From Limnanthes douglasii subsp. nivea (taxonomy: Eukaryota; Streptophyta; Magnoliopsida; Brassicales; Limnanthaceae), in assembly GCA_036936605.1 (NCBI GenBank), contig JAUPFV010000002.1, positions 166,231,739 through 166,295,738 on the forward strand: a stretch of DNA of 64,000 bases. Direction: 5' to 3'. Both the position numbers and the translations under genes were made by a program. Below are positions 23,500 through 33,012 of this stretch, in pieces (position 1 is the first letter of the stretch; every line of letters begins with the position of its first letter). The notes beneath the pieces were generated by a model. It was not told the DNA's origin and did not search any database. It saw nothing but the letters and a program-made list of their open reading frames with translations.

Positions 23500-23950
23500 G
23501 GTATCCCTCCGTTCGTGAGGCGGAGGCCAGAGAATCCGGGACAACATTTGATTCCCTTCGAATATGTTCATACTTGACTTCCTCAAATTCAGATACCAAA
23601 TCTTTTAATGTTTTCAAATACTGTATCAACTTATATTTTCTGGCCTCAGACTCTCCCAAGGCTTGGTTTATCACTAAATGTGAATCGCTGATCAGTTTAA
23701 TCTTTCTGGCCCCACATATCTAAGCCAAACGCAAACCTGCTAAGGCAGCTTCATACTCTGCTTCGTTGTTGGTTGCCTTGAACCCAAATCGAATAGCTTG
23801 GAACATAGCTATTCCTTCTGGAGAAATCAACTGGACACCCGCCCCACTTCGAGAAATGTTCGACCCGCCATCCGTTCGTACCAACCATTCGGTTTCATCA
23901 AAGTGATCACCGACCTCTTTATCCTCTCTGTCTGAATGGAATTCGACCAA
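23500..23950 (-). pseudogene. Element B archaeal-type RNase H, copy 2
   Basis: As copy 1, but with TDGGSN at the first catalytic block (the usual form; copy 1 reads TDDGSN) and a new stop: the Gln codon after GLRLA has become TAG near 23720. The SDSHLV block continues beyond the stop. Confidence 0.85.
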
Positions 23951-24341
23951 AAATCAGCTAAGACTTGAGCTTTTATCTCCGTTCGAGGCTCAAATGTTAT
24001 GTCAAAATCTCCTAGTTCTACTGACCATTTAGTCATCCTCCCAGAAATATCAGGCCTCTGTAACAAACCCTTTAGGGGAAAAGTCGTGAGAACAGCTATA
24101 GGATGTGCCTGGAAGTAAGGTCTCATCTTTCTAGCCGTCGTTACCAAAGCCAAAGCTACCTTCTCTAACTTAAGATATCGTTTTCCGCATCTAACAAACT
24201 CTTACTGACATAATAGATGGGTTTCAGAAGAGATTCTTCTTCGCGGAGTAGAACAGCACTGACCGCACAATCGGACACTGCTACATAGATAATCAATCTT
24301 TCCCCCAACAATGGTTTAGACAGAATATCACGGGATATCAA
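23942..24341 (-). pseudogene. Element B gypsy RNase H, copy 2
   Basis: Same domain as copy 1. A one-base deletion in the T-run near 24180-24185, not present in copy 1, gives an extra frame change; the C-terminal half is open at 23827-24153. The TAA before the domain and the slip at LADF are shared. Confidence 0.83.
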
Positions 24342-24344
24342 ATA

Positions 24345-25290
24345 TTATTGAATTTTGCGAAAAGCTTCTGAGCACTCATCAGTCCAATTGAATTGTTTGG
24401 CATTGTGTAGTACCTTAAAGAAAGGTGCACATTTGTCCGAGGATCGAGAAATGAACCTGTTCAATGCTGCCAATCTCCCTGTCAAGATTTGGACTTCCTT
24501 GATATTTCGAGGTGGAGTCATAGTGATTAAAGCCCTTATTTGATCTGGGTCAGCCTCAATACCTCTCTCACTGATCATATACCCGAGGAACTTACCAGAT
24601 CGCACCCCAAAAATACACTTCTCTGGGTTCAGTTTCAAGTTGACCTTACTCAAATTATTGAAAGTCTCTTCCAAGTCAGCAAAGTGATCCTCGTCTCGCA
24701 AACTTTTGACTAACATATCATCGATATATGCTTCAATGTTCCTGCCAATCTGGTCCTCAAAGGTTTTGTTAACCAAGCTTTGATAAGTTGCCCCCGCGTT
24801 TTTCAAACCGAATGGCATAACTTTGTAGCAGTATAATCCTCTCCCGGTAATATACGAAGTGCTTTCTTCATCATGAACGTCCAACCGGATTTGATTGTAC
24901 CCAGAATACGCGTCCATGAAGGACAACAATCTATTACCTGAAGTCGAATCCACTAACTGATCAATACGTGGCACCGGAAACGGATCTGTGGGACAAGCTC
25001 TGTTTTAAATCTGTAAAGTCGACACACATTCTCCACTTGCCATTCTTTTTCCTAACCAGGACTGGATTCGATGCCCATGCAGGATAATGCGACTCACGAA
25101 TATGGCCTATGCTTAACAACCTCTCCACTTCCAAAAGAATATCTGTAGCCTTTTCCGGGGAAACGGGCCTCCTCTTTTGGACAATGGGTCTAATATCGAG
25201 TCGTACCGCAAGTTTATGACATATGACCTCCGGTGGTACTCTCGTGACATCCTGTGCGGTGGCCCATGCACCATCGGTTCTAAATACAAT
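24345..25290 (-). pseudogene. Element B reverse transcriptase, copy 2
   Basis: RT directly downstream of protease in sense direction. Palm at 24345-24974 with MDAYSGYNQI, VMPFGLKN and AYIDDMLVKS. The N-terminal part (25010-25290) is in another frame because of the same A-run insertion as copy 1. Substitutions such as TYQS for TYQR and RALIT for RVLIT mark the copy. Confidence 0.88.
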
Positions 25291-25299
25291 TAAACTCTC

Positions 25300-26073
25300 T
25301 CAGAACTCAGAAGGAAGTTTTACTCCGATCTTCAAAGATCTGCCACTCTCAAATTCATGTGCCTCAGAATCTTCTTCCGGGACCAGAAATCCGGGTGTCT
25401 CCCTTGGATCATCACATGGGATGACTTCGGAGGAAGGCCCCTTTAATTGATATGCTTTATCTGACCCCTCTCCTCGAACTCCCTTCGAGGATAACGCTAT
25501 CTGGTAACATTCTCGGGCCATTTTCTGGCTACTTCTGATTATCCCGACATTGTTCCCTACCACATACTTTAAGCACTGATGTACCGTCGAAATTACACCA
25601 TGTATTCGAGACAACCAAGAGCGACCCAGAATAGCATTATACAAAGTCGGTGCGTCAACAACAATAAACAATACCTCCACCTCTTTCTTGAATGTCCCAC
25701 GACCCAATTCGACCAGACACTGAAACTCTCCAACTACCACTGTTGTGGCACCGGTAAAACCCACTATGGTTCTGTCGGAACGTCGTATGACTGGTGGGTC
25801 AGAAATTCTCTTGTAAGTGCTCATAAACAAGATATTTGCTGAGCTTCCTGTATCGATAAGTATCTTCTGAACTTGATCCCCCGCGATACCTGCAACAATC
25901 ACTACCGCATCCTCATGCAGGCCTGCAAAATTCCGCATATCATCGTCCTCAAAGCAAATGATGGGAGAGGGTAATCGGTGCATTTGTGCGGACACCCCCG
26001 CTTGAATCTGGGTGGTTAGGTTGACCATGTGCCTCTTACGTGAGCTATTAGAGTTCCCTGCAATAGTATCTCC
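25300..26073 (-). pseudogene. Element B aspartic protease
   Basis: Open for 242 residues from the Met at 26028. Active site IDTGSSANILF, flap-side VGFTGATTVVVGEF, and YNAILGRSWLSRIHG followed by HQCLKYV are typical of plant gypsy protease. It is in the same frame as gag and separated only by one TGA at 26074-26076; 15 codons lie between the stop and the Met at 26028. Element A has a Gly codon at the aligned stop position. The domain itself looks intact, which contrasts with the broken pol downstream. Confidence 0.88.
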
Positions 26074-27921
26074 TCAAAAGATTCCCAGTGACTCAAAGAA
26101 AGCGTAGAGGTTGTTCACCATCCCCTTCAGAATAATCTCTTCCACCATATTCACATTGTTCCTCCCCTCCTTGGGATCCAAATACTCTTGTTCAATGTCA
26201 AAATCATCGACCTCTTCGGAAATTACCATGGCTGTATCAGTGTTTTTTGGAACAGCTTTCACCACCGCGTTTTTCTGGGAGTGCTTTTTGACAAATTCCA
26301 ACAACATTCCATTCTCGATCAGAGCTTGCACTTCTTTTTTCAAAGCTATGCAATCCTTAGTGTCGTGCCCAATGTCTTCATGATACTTGTAATATTTGTT
26401 AACGCTTCTACTTTCCCTCGGAGTCTGTATAGGAAAAGGTTTCCTAAATGGTACTGTGGATCTTGCCTTGTCGAATATAGCAGCAACATTTTCCGTTAGC
26501 TCCGGGATATAGTCCGGTCGCACCCACTTGTTCGACATTGGTCTGGCTGCTTGATTGTAATGTTGCTGATTGCCATAGTACTGTGGGTTTGTTTTCTGCC
26601 TCGGCGGATATTGACCCGTACTTTTGGCCTGAATATTGGCTTGGGGCCCTTGACTGCTCGGCTCAGATCTCTGAAACTGATTCTGATAAAATTGATCTCC
26701 GGATCCTTTCTCTGATGCCTGTGTATCCTCCACCAGAATTCTCTTCCCAACCTGATCTAACAATGCTCCAAAGGTCATGGCCTGACTCTCCGCCACTGTA
26801 TCCTTCAATAATCCGGGGAGTAGGCCCATCCTGAAAGCCGCAAGTGCCACTGAGTCTTTACAGTACTCCATGTCCGTTTTTGTTTTGACAAACCAATTGA
26901 TGTAATTCTTCAAGCTTTCCCCAACCTTTTGTCTGCAATAGATTATCGTGTCTCCGTTAGCTCTGAACTTTTTGCTCCCCACAAAGTGTTGTCTGAAGAT
27001 ATTCCAGAACATGTCGAAATTCTGTATCGAGCCTTGCGGAAGCCTATTATACCATTTGGAAGCTACCCCCTTGAAGGTCTGGCAAAACGCCCTACACAAC
27101 AATTTGTCATCATCGTCGAAATTAATCATGAAGTTTTTGAATTGTTCGACGTGATTATCCGGGTCTTGAGTCCCATCGAATTTTTCTAACTTCGAAATAT
27201 CGAAGTGCTTTGGGAGGTTTCCCACCAAAATGTCTGGAGACAAAGGAGAAGTTCTCCAGTTGTGACCCGTACGATAAACATTGGATCTCAGATTTTCGTT
27301 GCTTGGAAAATACATTCCTTCCTCAGAAGGAAGAGTATACTGATGTTGCCATTCCGAATTTCGCGGGCCCATGTCTTCTTTCCTGACAGGAAACTTCGCT
27401 TGGCCATAAGTCCGCTCATCAACCCGAGCACGATGGCTCTTCTCCCTCGGAGACTTCCTCTCCGAGTTTCTTCCCGTTCGGTAATCAGCGTGTCCTCGAC
27501 CTTTTCTTTTCTTTCTGTGATTTTTCCTAGGAGATGACTCCGACGAACTATATCGAGAATAATCGCTCGAATCAGACGAATCCAAATGTCGCTTTTCTCT
27601 CCTCCTCGACGATCGCCGTTCATATCCCCTGTATCTATCGTCCCTGTTTTTAGGATGAAAATCGGTTTCGCGCTCCTCCTTTCCACTAGCTGGCTCCCTC
27701 CTTATCTCGGAACGAAGATTTTCCTGTACGGTTTCCTTTTCTGCCTTCAATCTCTCGATCTCTAGCAACAACTCATTCCTCCAAGCAACAAGGTCTGAGT
27801 CATCGAAAATGTCTCCAACTCGCTGGCCCCCATGCGCCTCGTGCTCCATGTCATTCCGGTAGTCATCGCCCACTAGGTTCTCTTTGCAATTGTTGACAAA
27901 ATCGTCCCCTTGTTCTTCCAT
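26074..27921 (-). CDS. gag: Element B Gag
   Basis: 615-residue open frame, the only full-length intact gene in the window. The N-terminal third is acidic then Arg/Ser/Lys-rich (RRSSRRREKR; SSDYSRYSSSESSPRKN), possibly nuclear or RNA binding. The capsid core is at about residues 230-400 (NFDDDDKLLCRAFCQTF, KWYNRLPQG, GKRIL). A zinc-knuckle-like YYKYHEDIGHDTKDC at about residue 505 has Tyr where the usual first two Cys are. It starts about 60 bp after the primer site. The terminal TGA sits in a block that is sense in element A, so a nonsense change probably split Gag from protease; a readthrough stop is the alternative. Confidence 0.9.
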   Translation of the reverse strand: MEEQGDDFVNNCKENLVGDDYRNDMEHEAHGGQRVGDIFDDSDLVAWRNELLLEIERLKAEKETVQENLRSEIRREPASGKEERETDFHPKNRDDRYRGYERRSSRRREKRHLDSSDSSDYSRYSSSESSPRKNHRKKRKGRGHADYRTGRNSERKSPREKSHRARVDERTYGQAKFPVRKEDMGPRNSEWQHQYTLPSEEGMYFPSNENLRSNVYRTGHNWRTSPLSPDILVGNLPKHFDISKLEKFDGTQDPDNHVEQFKNFMINFDDDDKLLCRAFCQTFKGVASKWYNRLPQGSIQNFDMFWNIFRQHFVGSKKFRANGDTIIYCRQKVGESLKNYINWFVKTKTDMEYCKDSVALAAFRMGLLPGLLKDTVAESQAMTFGALLDQVGKRILVEDTQASEKGSGDQFYQNQFQRSEPSSQGPQANIQAKSTGQYPPRQKTNPQYYGNQQHYNQAARPMSNKWVRPDYIPELTENVAAIFDKARSTVPFRKPFPIQTPRESRSVNKYYKYHEDIGHDTKDCIALKKEVQALIENGMLLEFVKKHSQKNAVVKAVPKNTDTAMVISEEVDDFDIEQEYLDPKEGRNNVNMVEEIILKGMVNNLYAFFESLGIF

Positions 27922-27982
27922 AGTTTTCCTCGAAATAGGAACTATTTCCAGGAACCGATCGCTGTCAGAAACGATCTTCGCT

Positions 27983-27999
27983 TCCCACAGACGGCGCCA
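27983..27999 (-). other. Element B primer-binding site
   Basis: On the minus strand, one base after the 5' LTR: TGGCGCCGTCTGTGGGA, a form often seen in Tat elements. It would pair with a host tRNA 3' end to prime minus-strand DNA synthesis. Confidence 0.75.
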
Positions 28000-28000
28000 C

Positions 28001-28438
28001 TGAAGAGTTTTAAGAGTTCTATGGGGTGATTTTGTGATACGAAGATCTTTTAGTGTCCCAAATAGTCTGCAATATTTAGTCTAGGAGTATTTCTAGAGAG
28101 AGAAAGAAAGGGTTTAGGTTAAGTAGAGAGAGAAAGTAATATTCTATTTTTCTTGGGATTTGTGCAGCGTGTGTGGTCCTTTTATAGTACAATTGCGGGT
28201 CTCACACGCTTTAATTCCCGATTATTACACTTTTGGTCCCTATATCTTTTCTTCTTGTTATTCTAACTATTTCTTAAATAGTCTATACATTTTCCCCCTT
28301 ACATAATTTCCTCTTTACAATTTTCCCCTAACATACTTCTTCTTTACAATTTTCTCCACACATACTTCTTCTTTACAATTTTCTCCAAACATACTTCTTC
28401 TTTACAATTTTCTCCATATCTTTTATTCTTCCTTATCA
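28001..28438 (-). repeat. Element B 5' LTR
   Basis: 438 bp, TGAAGAG to CTTATCA on the plus strand. Carries the promoter for gag-pol: TATAAAAGG on the minus strand at 28178-28186. The approximately 29-bp U3 repeats are at about 28305-28420. Confidence 0.95.
28178..28186 (-). promoter_or_regulatory. TATA box of element B gag-pol promoter
   Basis: TATAAAAGG on the minus strand in the 5' LTR, conserved in element F's LTR (54444-54452). Followed about 30 bp on by the ACACACGCTGCAC region where transcription may start (inferred). Confidence 0.65.
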
Positions 28439-28443
28439 ATACT
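28439..28443. other. Element B target-site duplication, right copy (ATACT)
   Basis: Exact repeat of 11391-11395; LINE-1 sequence resumes here. Confidence 0.92.
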
Positions 28444-29110
28444 GAATGTTATAACTCTTTTCTAAAGATTGAATGTCATCAATTATCTCATCGTCTTTTA
28501 TTGTTCTATTATTAATGTTATGATAGACCTTCTCCTCCCTCTTTTTGCTTGTTTGACTCAATTCATAAATTAGAATCGTATTGTTGTTGTGAAGCTCTTT
28601 AGTGCCTTTGCTAGGATCAACAATTATAGATTTCAATATGTTCTTGTCTTCTTTGATAATCCACCTTATGTTTCCATCTTTAGTGTCTATCTTTGCTTCA
28701 ATAATATTTTTGGAGTATTATCTTTTTCCATAAATAATATTTGTTCATTTTACAATTGTTAGCCTCATGACCAATATGTTAACACATATTACAGTACCTT
28801 GGAAAATCCTTGTAACTTACTTGTATCCAACATCCTTGATTTTTGTCGAAGCCCACCCATACCTTGTACTATATATTCTGAGTTAAATCCAATTCCACCC
28901 AGGCACGACAAAAATGATGGAAAGCTTTGTTCTTGTCTGGAATTTTAAGTTGAAGAGGATTACCAATCAATTATGCAATTGAGTTGATGATTTGTTTATT
29001 GAACAAATATTATTGTATTTTTTCAAGCTATATCCAAACATGACATATAGGACATTCAACTTTCGTATTGAATCCCGAACAGAAATGTTACATTCCTTGT
29101 TTAGTTTTCT
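28439..29110 (-). pseudogene. LINE-1 ORF1 remnant with CCHC zinc knuckle
   Basis: Minus-strand remains of plant LINE ORF1 (an RNA-binding protein). Seen: GNPLQLKIPDKNKAFHHF (about 28930-28990), WVELDLTQN, then a CNICxHIGHEANNC-type CX2CX4HX4C knuckle at about 28755-28800, and an open tail at 28436-28636. These match the C-terminal half of the DUF4283/zf-CCHC_4 proteins. Many stops interrupt it. It supplies the 5' part of LINE-1, whose later parts lie at 11395-10675 and 2001-1. Confidence 0.72.
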
Positions 29111-29149
29111 TCCTTGTATAAAATCATTTAAAGTTTGTTTTTAGATTTT

Positions 29150-30120
29150 TTATAGTTTTATTTTGCTACATAATTACGTGTAATTAGGTTGTTCTTATTG
29201 TAAAACCAAATACTTGTTGTTGTGAAAATATGTATATTTTTGTGTTGAAAAATTTTATTTTTAAAAAATAAAATAAAACAAAATTGGACTGTATAGATTG
29301 CAAAATTATGTGTAATTAGGATTCGAAAAAATAATTTTGTTCTAGCTATGTAATTAGGTGCAAATGTGTAGCGTAAATAAGAAGAATGATTGCGTAAATG
29401 GGACTTTTGCTTGTGAAATAAGTCTCATTGTGTGAAAATATAAACTACAACTTTGTGCTTATGAAAATAAGTGTTAACTATATGTGAAACAACTAATTTT
29501 TTTGTAGTTGCTAAAATTTGTGCATTTTTATGTTAAAAAAATTAATTGAAAAGAAATATTGGATTGTGTTAAGGGTGAAAAATTATGTGTAATTGGGATG
29601 AGAAATTACGTGTAATATTTATGCTAAATAAGTCTGAAACAAAACACAACTTGTTTTTTATGAAAATAAGTGTTAATTAAGTGTGAAACAACTAACTTTT
29701 TATAGTTGCTAAAACATGTGTATTTTTTAAAAAAAATTGATTTGTTTTAAAAACATAAAAATAAAATAGGATTATGTTAAGGGTGCAAAATTACGCGTAA
29801 CTAGAGTGCGAAAGATATTTATTTTTTATGTTTGGTAATTAGGTACACGTGTTGCATAAATAAGAAAATATAATTGCGTAAATATGATTTTTGAATGTGA
29901 AATAAGTATTATTGAGTGAAAAAATAAAATACAACTTGCTTTTATGAAGCTAATGTTAATTGGGTGTTAAACAACTAACTTTTGTGTACTTATTAAAATA
30001 TGTGCATCTTTGTGTTGAATTTTTTATTATATAAAAATTGTGTTGTGTTAGGAATGCGAAATTACGTGTAATGGGGATTCCAAATTAGGTATGACCGGGG
30101 TGCGAAATAGTGTGGGAAAA
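29150..30120. repeat. Degenerate tandem repeat, about 200-285 bp period
   Basis: Landmarks recur: (A)AATTACGTGTAAT near 29172, 29305, 29605, 29790 and 30060; GTGTGAAACAACTAA near 29483, 29681 and 29963. Spacing of the second landmark is 198 and 282 bp, consistent with a unit of about 280 bp with one internally deleted copy, and a partial unit at the left. Very AT-rich; no ORF. Confidence 0.7.
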
Positions 30121-30552
30121 AGTTCTTCAAAAATATCATTGATAGATTTCATTTTGTTCGTCTTTAATAAATAAAAATATGTATATATTTTTATTTTTTT
30201 GAGTTAGGGTTTAAACGATACAATTTTGTTACTCCTTGATAAAAAATTCACAAAAAATAAAAAATAATAACTCTCAACTAAAAAGAAAGTATTTGATTAA
30301 AAAATAGATTTCTAGACGAAGATTATATTTATTTAAAGTAAAATAATTAATAAAATAAATAAAATAAAGTAACAATAAAGAAATGTAATGTGAATCGATT
30401 GTGAACTTTAGATTTTCTTTTTCTCATTTTATTTTGCAAGAAATTTAAAACACATATTATGGGCTTTTTAGGTATTTAATAGGCACAAAATGGGGTCGTC
30501 ATTATATCTATCGTAATTTTAGTCTATTTTATTATCATTGTCTCACCTACTA
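30121..30552. other. AT-rich stretch without a gene
   Basis: Low-complexity A/T-rich DNA. Nothing recognised. Confidence 0.6.
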
Positions 30553-30859
30553 GAACTTTGACAAAAGTACTAAAAAACCTAAATACTTCTTGACTAAGCT
30601 ACTTGCTCACCTACTTAGAGCTCATGGGTCTTTAAACATGACCTGAAAGCCCATAAGGGCCCAAACATCATGGTATAAATACCCAACCACCTGCATTAAC
30701 TATGGGTAATGAAAATTAACTGCTACCAAGCTGCTTAATTATCTCTCTACTCTCTAAACACTTAAAACACCCACACACCACCACTTAAACACCCACATAA
30801 CACCATAAAACACCAACTGAAATTACCAGCCTACCCTCAGGCGATTATTATCCTCACCA
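30553..30859 (+). repeat. Element C 5' LTR, 5'-truncated
   Basis: Matches 32685-33012. It lacks about 20 bp that the 3' LTR has near 32775, where ATTAAACATGACCC-like sequence is repeated. TATAAATA at 30674-30681 is the likely gag promoter; the 3' LTR has the same box at 32827-32834. Confidence 0.88.
30674..30681 (+). promoter_or_regulatory. TATA box in element C 5' LTR
   Basis: TATAAATA in GGTATAAATACCC, identical in both LTRs. Confidence 0.6.
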
Positions 30860-30860
30860 A

Positions 30861-30878
30861 ATTGGCGACCACAGTGGG
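30861..30878 (+). other. Element C primer-binding site
   Basis: ATTGGCGACCACAGTGGG follows the LTR end by one base. It keeps the TGGCG...GTGGG outline of element B's site. Confidence 0.6.
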
Positions 30879-30887
30879 AGCACGAAG

Positions 30888-32177
30888 GTGCTTGAATCAA
30901 GCATTCAAAACATGCCAAGAAACTCTGTCCGTATGAATCTGGACAATCCAGAGCTTCCACCGGCTTTGCTCGAAGTGGTGGAAGAGAACGATGAATACAT
31001 TGTCGAAGAGCGTGACAGGCTAAAGTGTGAAATAGAAGCTCTGAGGGCTGAGAAGGCCAAGATGGGCGTGAAAGAAAAATCCAAAGCATCGGTTGCTCAT
31101 CACACCGATAACCCCAGAGAGCATGAGTCTTCGAAAACTCATGTGAGCACCAAAAAGACTCATGCCAGTTCTAAAAAATCTCACCGGTCCAAGCCTGTGG
31201 AGAGTTCTGACTCGAGCTCAGAATCTTCTGATAGCTCTTCGGACAGCGAGGGAGTTGAAAAATCCTTGTCCTCTAGCAGCGATGAGGGTCGAACCAGAAA
31301 AAATCAAAAGCAGGTTAAAAAATATTCAAGAAAAAGAGATAGACATGGAAGAATGAAAAGGCATATTGGAAAATGGTCATCTCATAACCGGAGGCATGTG
31401 GACAAGATGCTGATGGATCCCTTTGCCTTCCATGATGAACCAGGTATCTTTGCAACTCCCAGTGAGGATACTATGTTCAGTCGTGGAAGGAATTGGAGGC
31501 AATCTCCATTGTCTTCTAAAATTATGTCCGGAAACCTCCCCAAGAGGTTTGACAGCACCAAAATAGAGAAGTACGATGGCAGTACTGATCCGGACAACCA
31601 CTTGGAGTAATTTAAAAACTTCATGATGAACTTTGACGATGATGATAAACTACTCTGTAGGGCATTCTCCCAATCCTTTACGGGGAGTGCTCTGAAATGG
31701 TACAACAGCCTGCCTCAGGGTTGTATTAAAGATTTCGATACATTTTGGGTGGCCTTTCGAAGGCAGTTCGTAGGGAGTAAACAGCTGAAGGGCAATGGAG
31801 ACACAATAATCCATTGTGCCCAGGAACCAAATGAATCCTTGAAAGAATATATAAGTCGTTTTGTGAACACCAAGAATGGGTTGGCTGATTGCTTCGAACA
31901 GGTGGCAATAGCATCCCTAAGGCAAGGTTTGAATCCAGGCAATCTAGCTGATTCAGTAACCAGGAAGAAGGCCATGACCTGGGGAGGGTTGTTGAATCAG
32001 GTTGGCAAACAAATAAACGTCGATGAAACAAAGAAAACTAGGATGCACAGGCAGGTGAGGTCTACCCCGGTGACTCCAAATCCCAATCAGAACCAGTCCG
32101 GGAACAAAGCAAGAGAAACCGGACAGGGGCATGGTAGGGCTTGTAAACATAAACTACCAAGAACATCTTTGCTTTAG
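30888..32177 (+). pseudogene. gag: Element C Gag, one internal stop
   Basis: Starts 28 bp after the LTR. The N-terminal part has a coiled stretch (EERDRLKCEIEALRAEKAK), then Ser/Lys-rich sequence (SSDSSSESSDSSSD). The capsid core follows: KYDGSTDPDNHLE, a TAA at 31608-31610, then FKNFMMNFDDDDKLLCRAF, KWYNSLPQGC, FRRQFVGSKQ and LLNQVGKQI. The stop stands where element B's Gag has Gln, so it is a single base change, and both sides share one frame. Otherwise the gene is open, ending soon after the capsid with no zinc knuckle. Confidence 0.85.
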
Positions 32178-32584
32178 AGAGAGAAAGATCTAAGTAAATA
32201 TGCAGAGTAAATATGAAAGAGATAGTAAAACAGTGGAAAGTGAGTCTGAATTTATAATAAATCTGAAAAAGCAGTTGATTCCTAGGAGAATTCGAAAAGT
32301 TTGGTAATGATTAAAAGTCGGCGCTGATGTCACCATGTGTAATTAAAGAGGTTGCTTTTCGAAGAAGGTGGGTTCGAAATTCAAGGTGAAAAAACGGCTA
32401 AAGCAACCAATCAGAGTGTGACACGTGTCCCACGAACTCTGGCAAAAACCGTTTTGAATTCGTGAAGCTTTATCTGTCCGGATAAACCCATAGACCTGTC
32501 CGGATTGAAAACTACTTCTAATGTCGGACTGTTTTTCAGGTCTCTGACAAGAATACTTGCTCAAATACCTAAAAAAGGGGCTCC
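32178..32584. other. Element C 3' untranslated region and polypurine tract
   Basis: No ORF with recognisable homology. AAAAAAGGGG at 32571-32580 just before the 3' LTR is a good polypurine tract and defines the LTR start at TGATGAG. Confidence 0.65.
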
Positions 32585-33012
32585 TGATGAGTCCTAATTT
32601 AGCATGCTCCCCGGACGCGGACAGATCAGTCCAAGGCCTCCGGACCGGACAGATCACTTTGAACACTAAAACCATAGGACTGTTCGAACTATGACAAAAG
32701 TACTAAAAAACCTAAATACTTCTTGACTAAGCTACTTGCTCACCTACTTAGAGCTCATGGGTCTTTAAACATGACCCGGGTCCATTAAACATGACCCGAA
32801 AGCCCATAAGGGCCCAAACATCACGGTATAAATACCCAACCACCTGCATTAACTATGGGTAATGAAAATTAACTGCTACCAAGCTGCTTAATTATCTCTC
32901 TACTCTCTAAACACTTAAAACACCCACACACCACCACTTAAACACCCACATACCACCATAAAACACCAACTGAAATTACCAGCCTACCCTCAGGCGATTA
33001 TTATCCTCACCA
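32585..33012 (+). repeat. Element C 3' LTR
   Basis: 428 bp from TGATGAG to CTCACCA. Full length, unlike the 5' copy. Confidence 0.82.

Larger units (their letters stand above)
19418..25400 (-). repeat. Internal tandem duplication, unit 2 (about 5,983 bp)
   Basis: Second unit, adjacent to gag-protease. It differs from unit 1 by scattered substitutions (about six over the first 560 bp of exon 2), a 12-bp insertion near 20370, and small indels. Divergence of roughly 1% is lower than between the LTRs (3%). Confidence 0.95.
11396..28438 (-). mobile_element. Element B: 17-kb Ty3/gypsy Tat element with internal tandem duplication
   Basis: Complete insertion in minus orientation. The 438-bp LTRs (11396-11833 and 28001-28438) differ at 13 positions by eye (3.0%), and a perfect ATACT duplication flanks them. 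In sense order: 5' LTR, primer site, gag, protease, RT, RNase H, archaeal-type RNase H, integrase, 51-bp minisatellite, truncated antisense gene, then a second RT-to-integrase block, minisatellite and full antisense gene, 3' LTR. The second RNase H places it in the Tat lineage; the antisense gene recalls Grande/Retand. It inserted in LINE-1. Pol lesions shared by both copies show that it could not supply its own enzymes before the duplication arose. Confidence 0.95.
30553..33012 (+). mobile_element. Element C: gag-only LTR element (TR-GAG type)
   Basis: Plus-strand element of about 2.46 kb: partial 5' LTR (30553-30859), primer site, gag only, polypurine tract, 3' LTR (32585-33012). Only about 400 bp lie between gag and the polypurine tract and they hold no protease, RT or integrase. 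The Gag resembles that of element B, so C would rely on a Tat partner for enzymes. The 5' LTR lacks its first 100 bp or so and no target duplication is visible, so the left end was lost after insertion. Confidence 0.85.
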
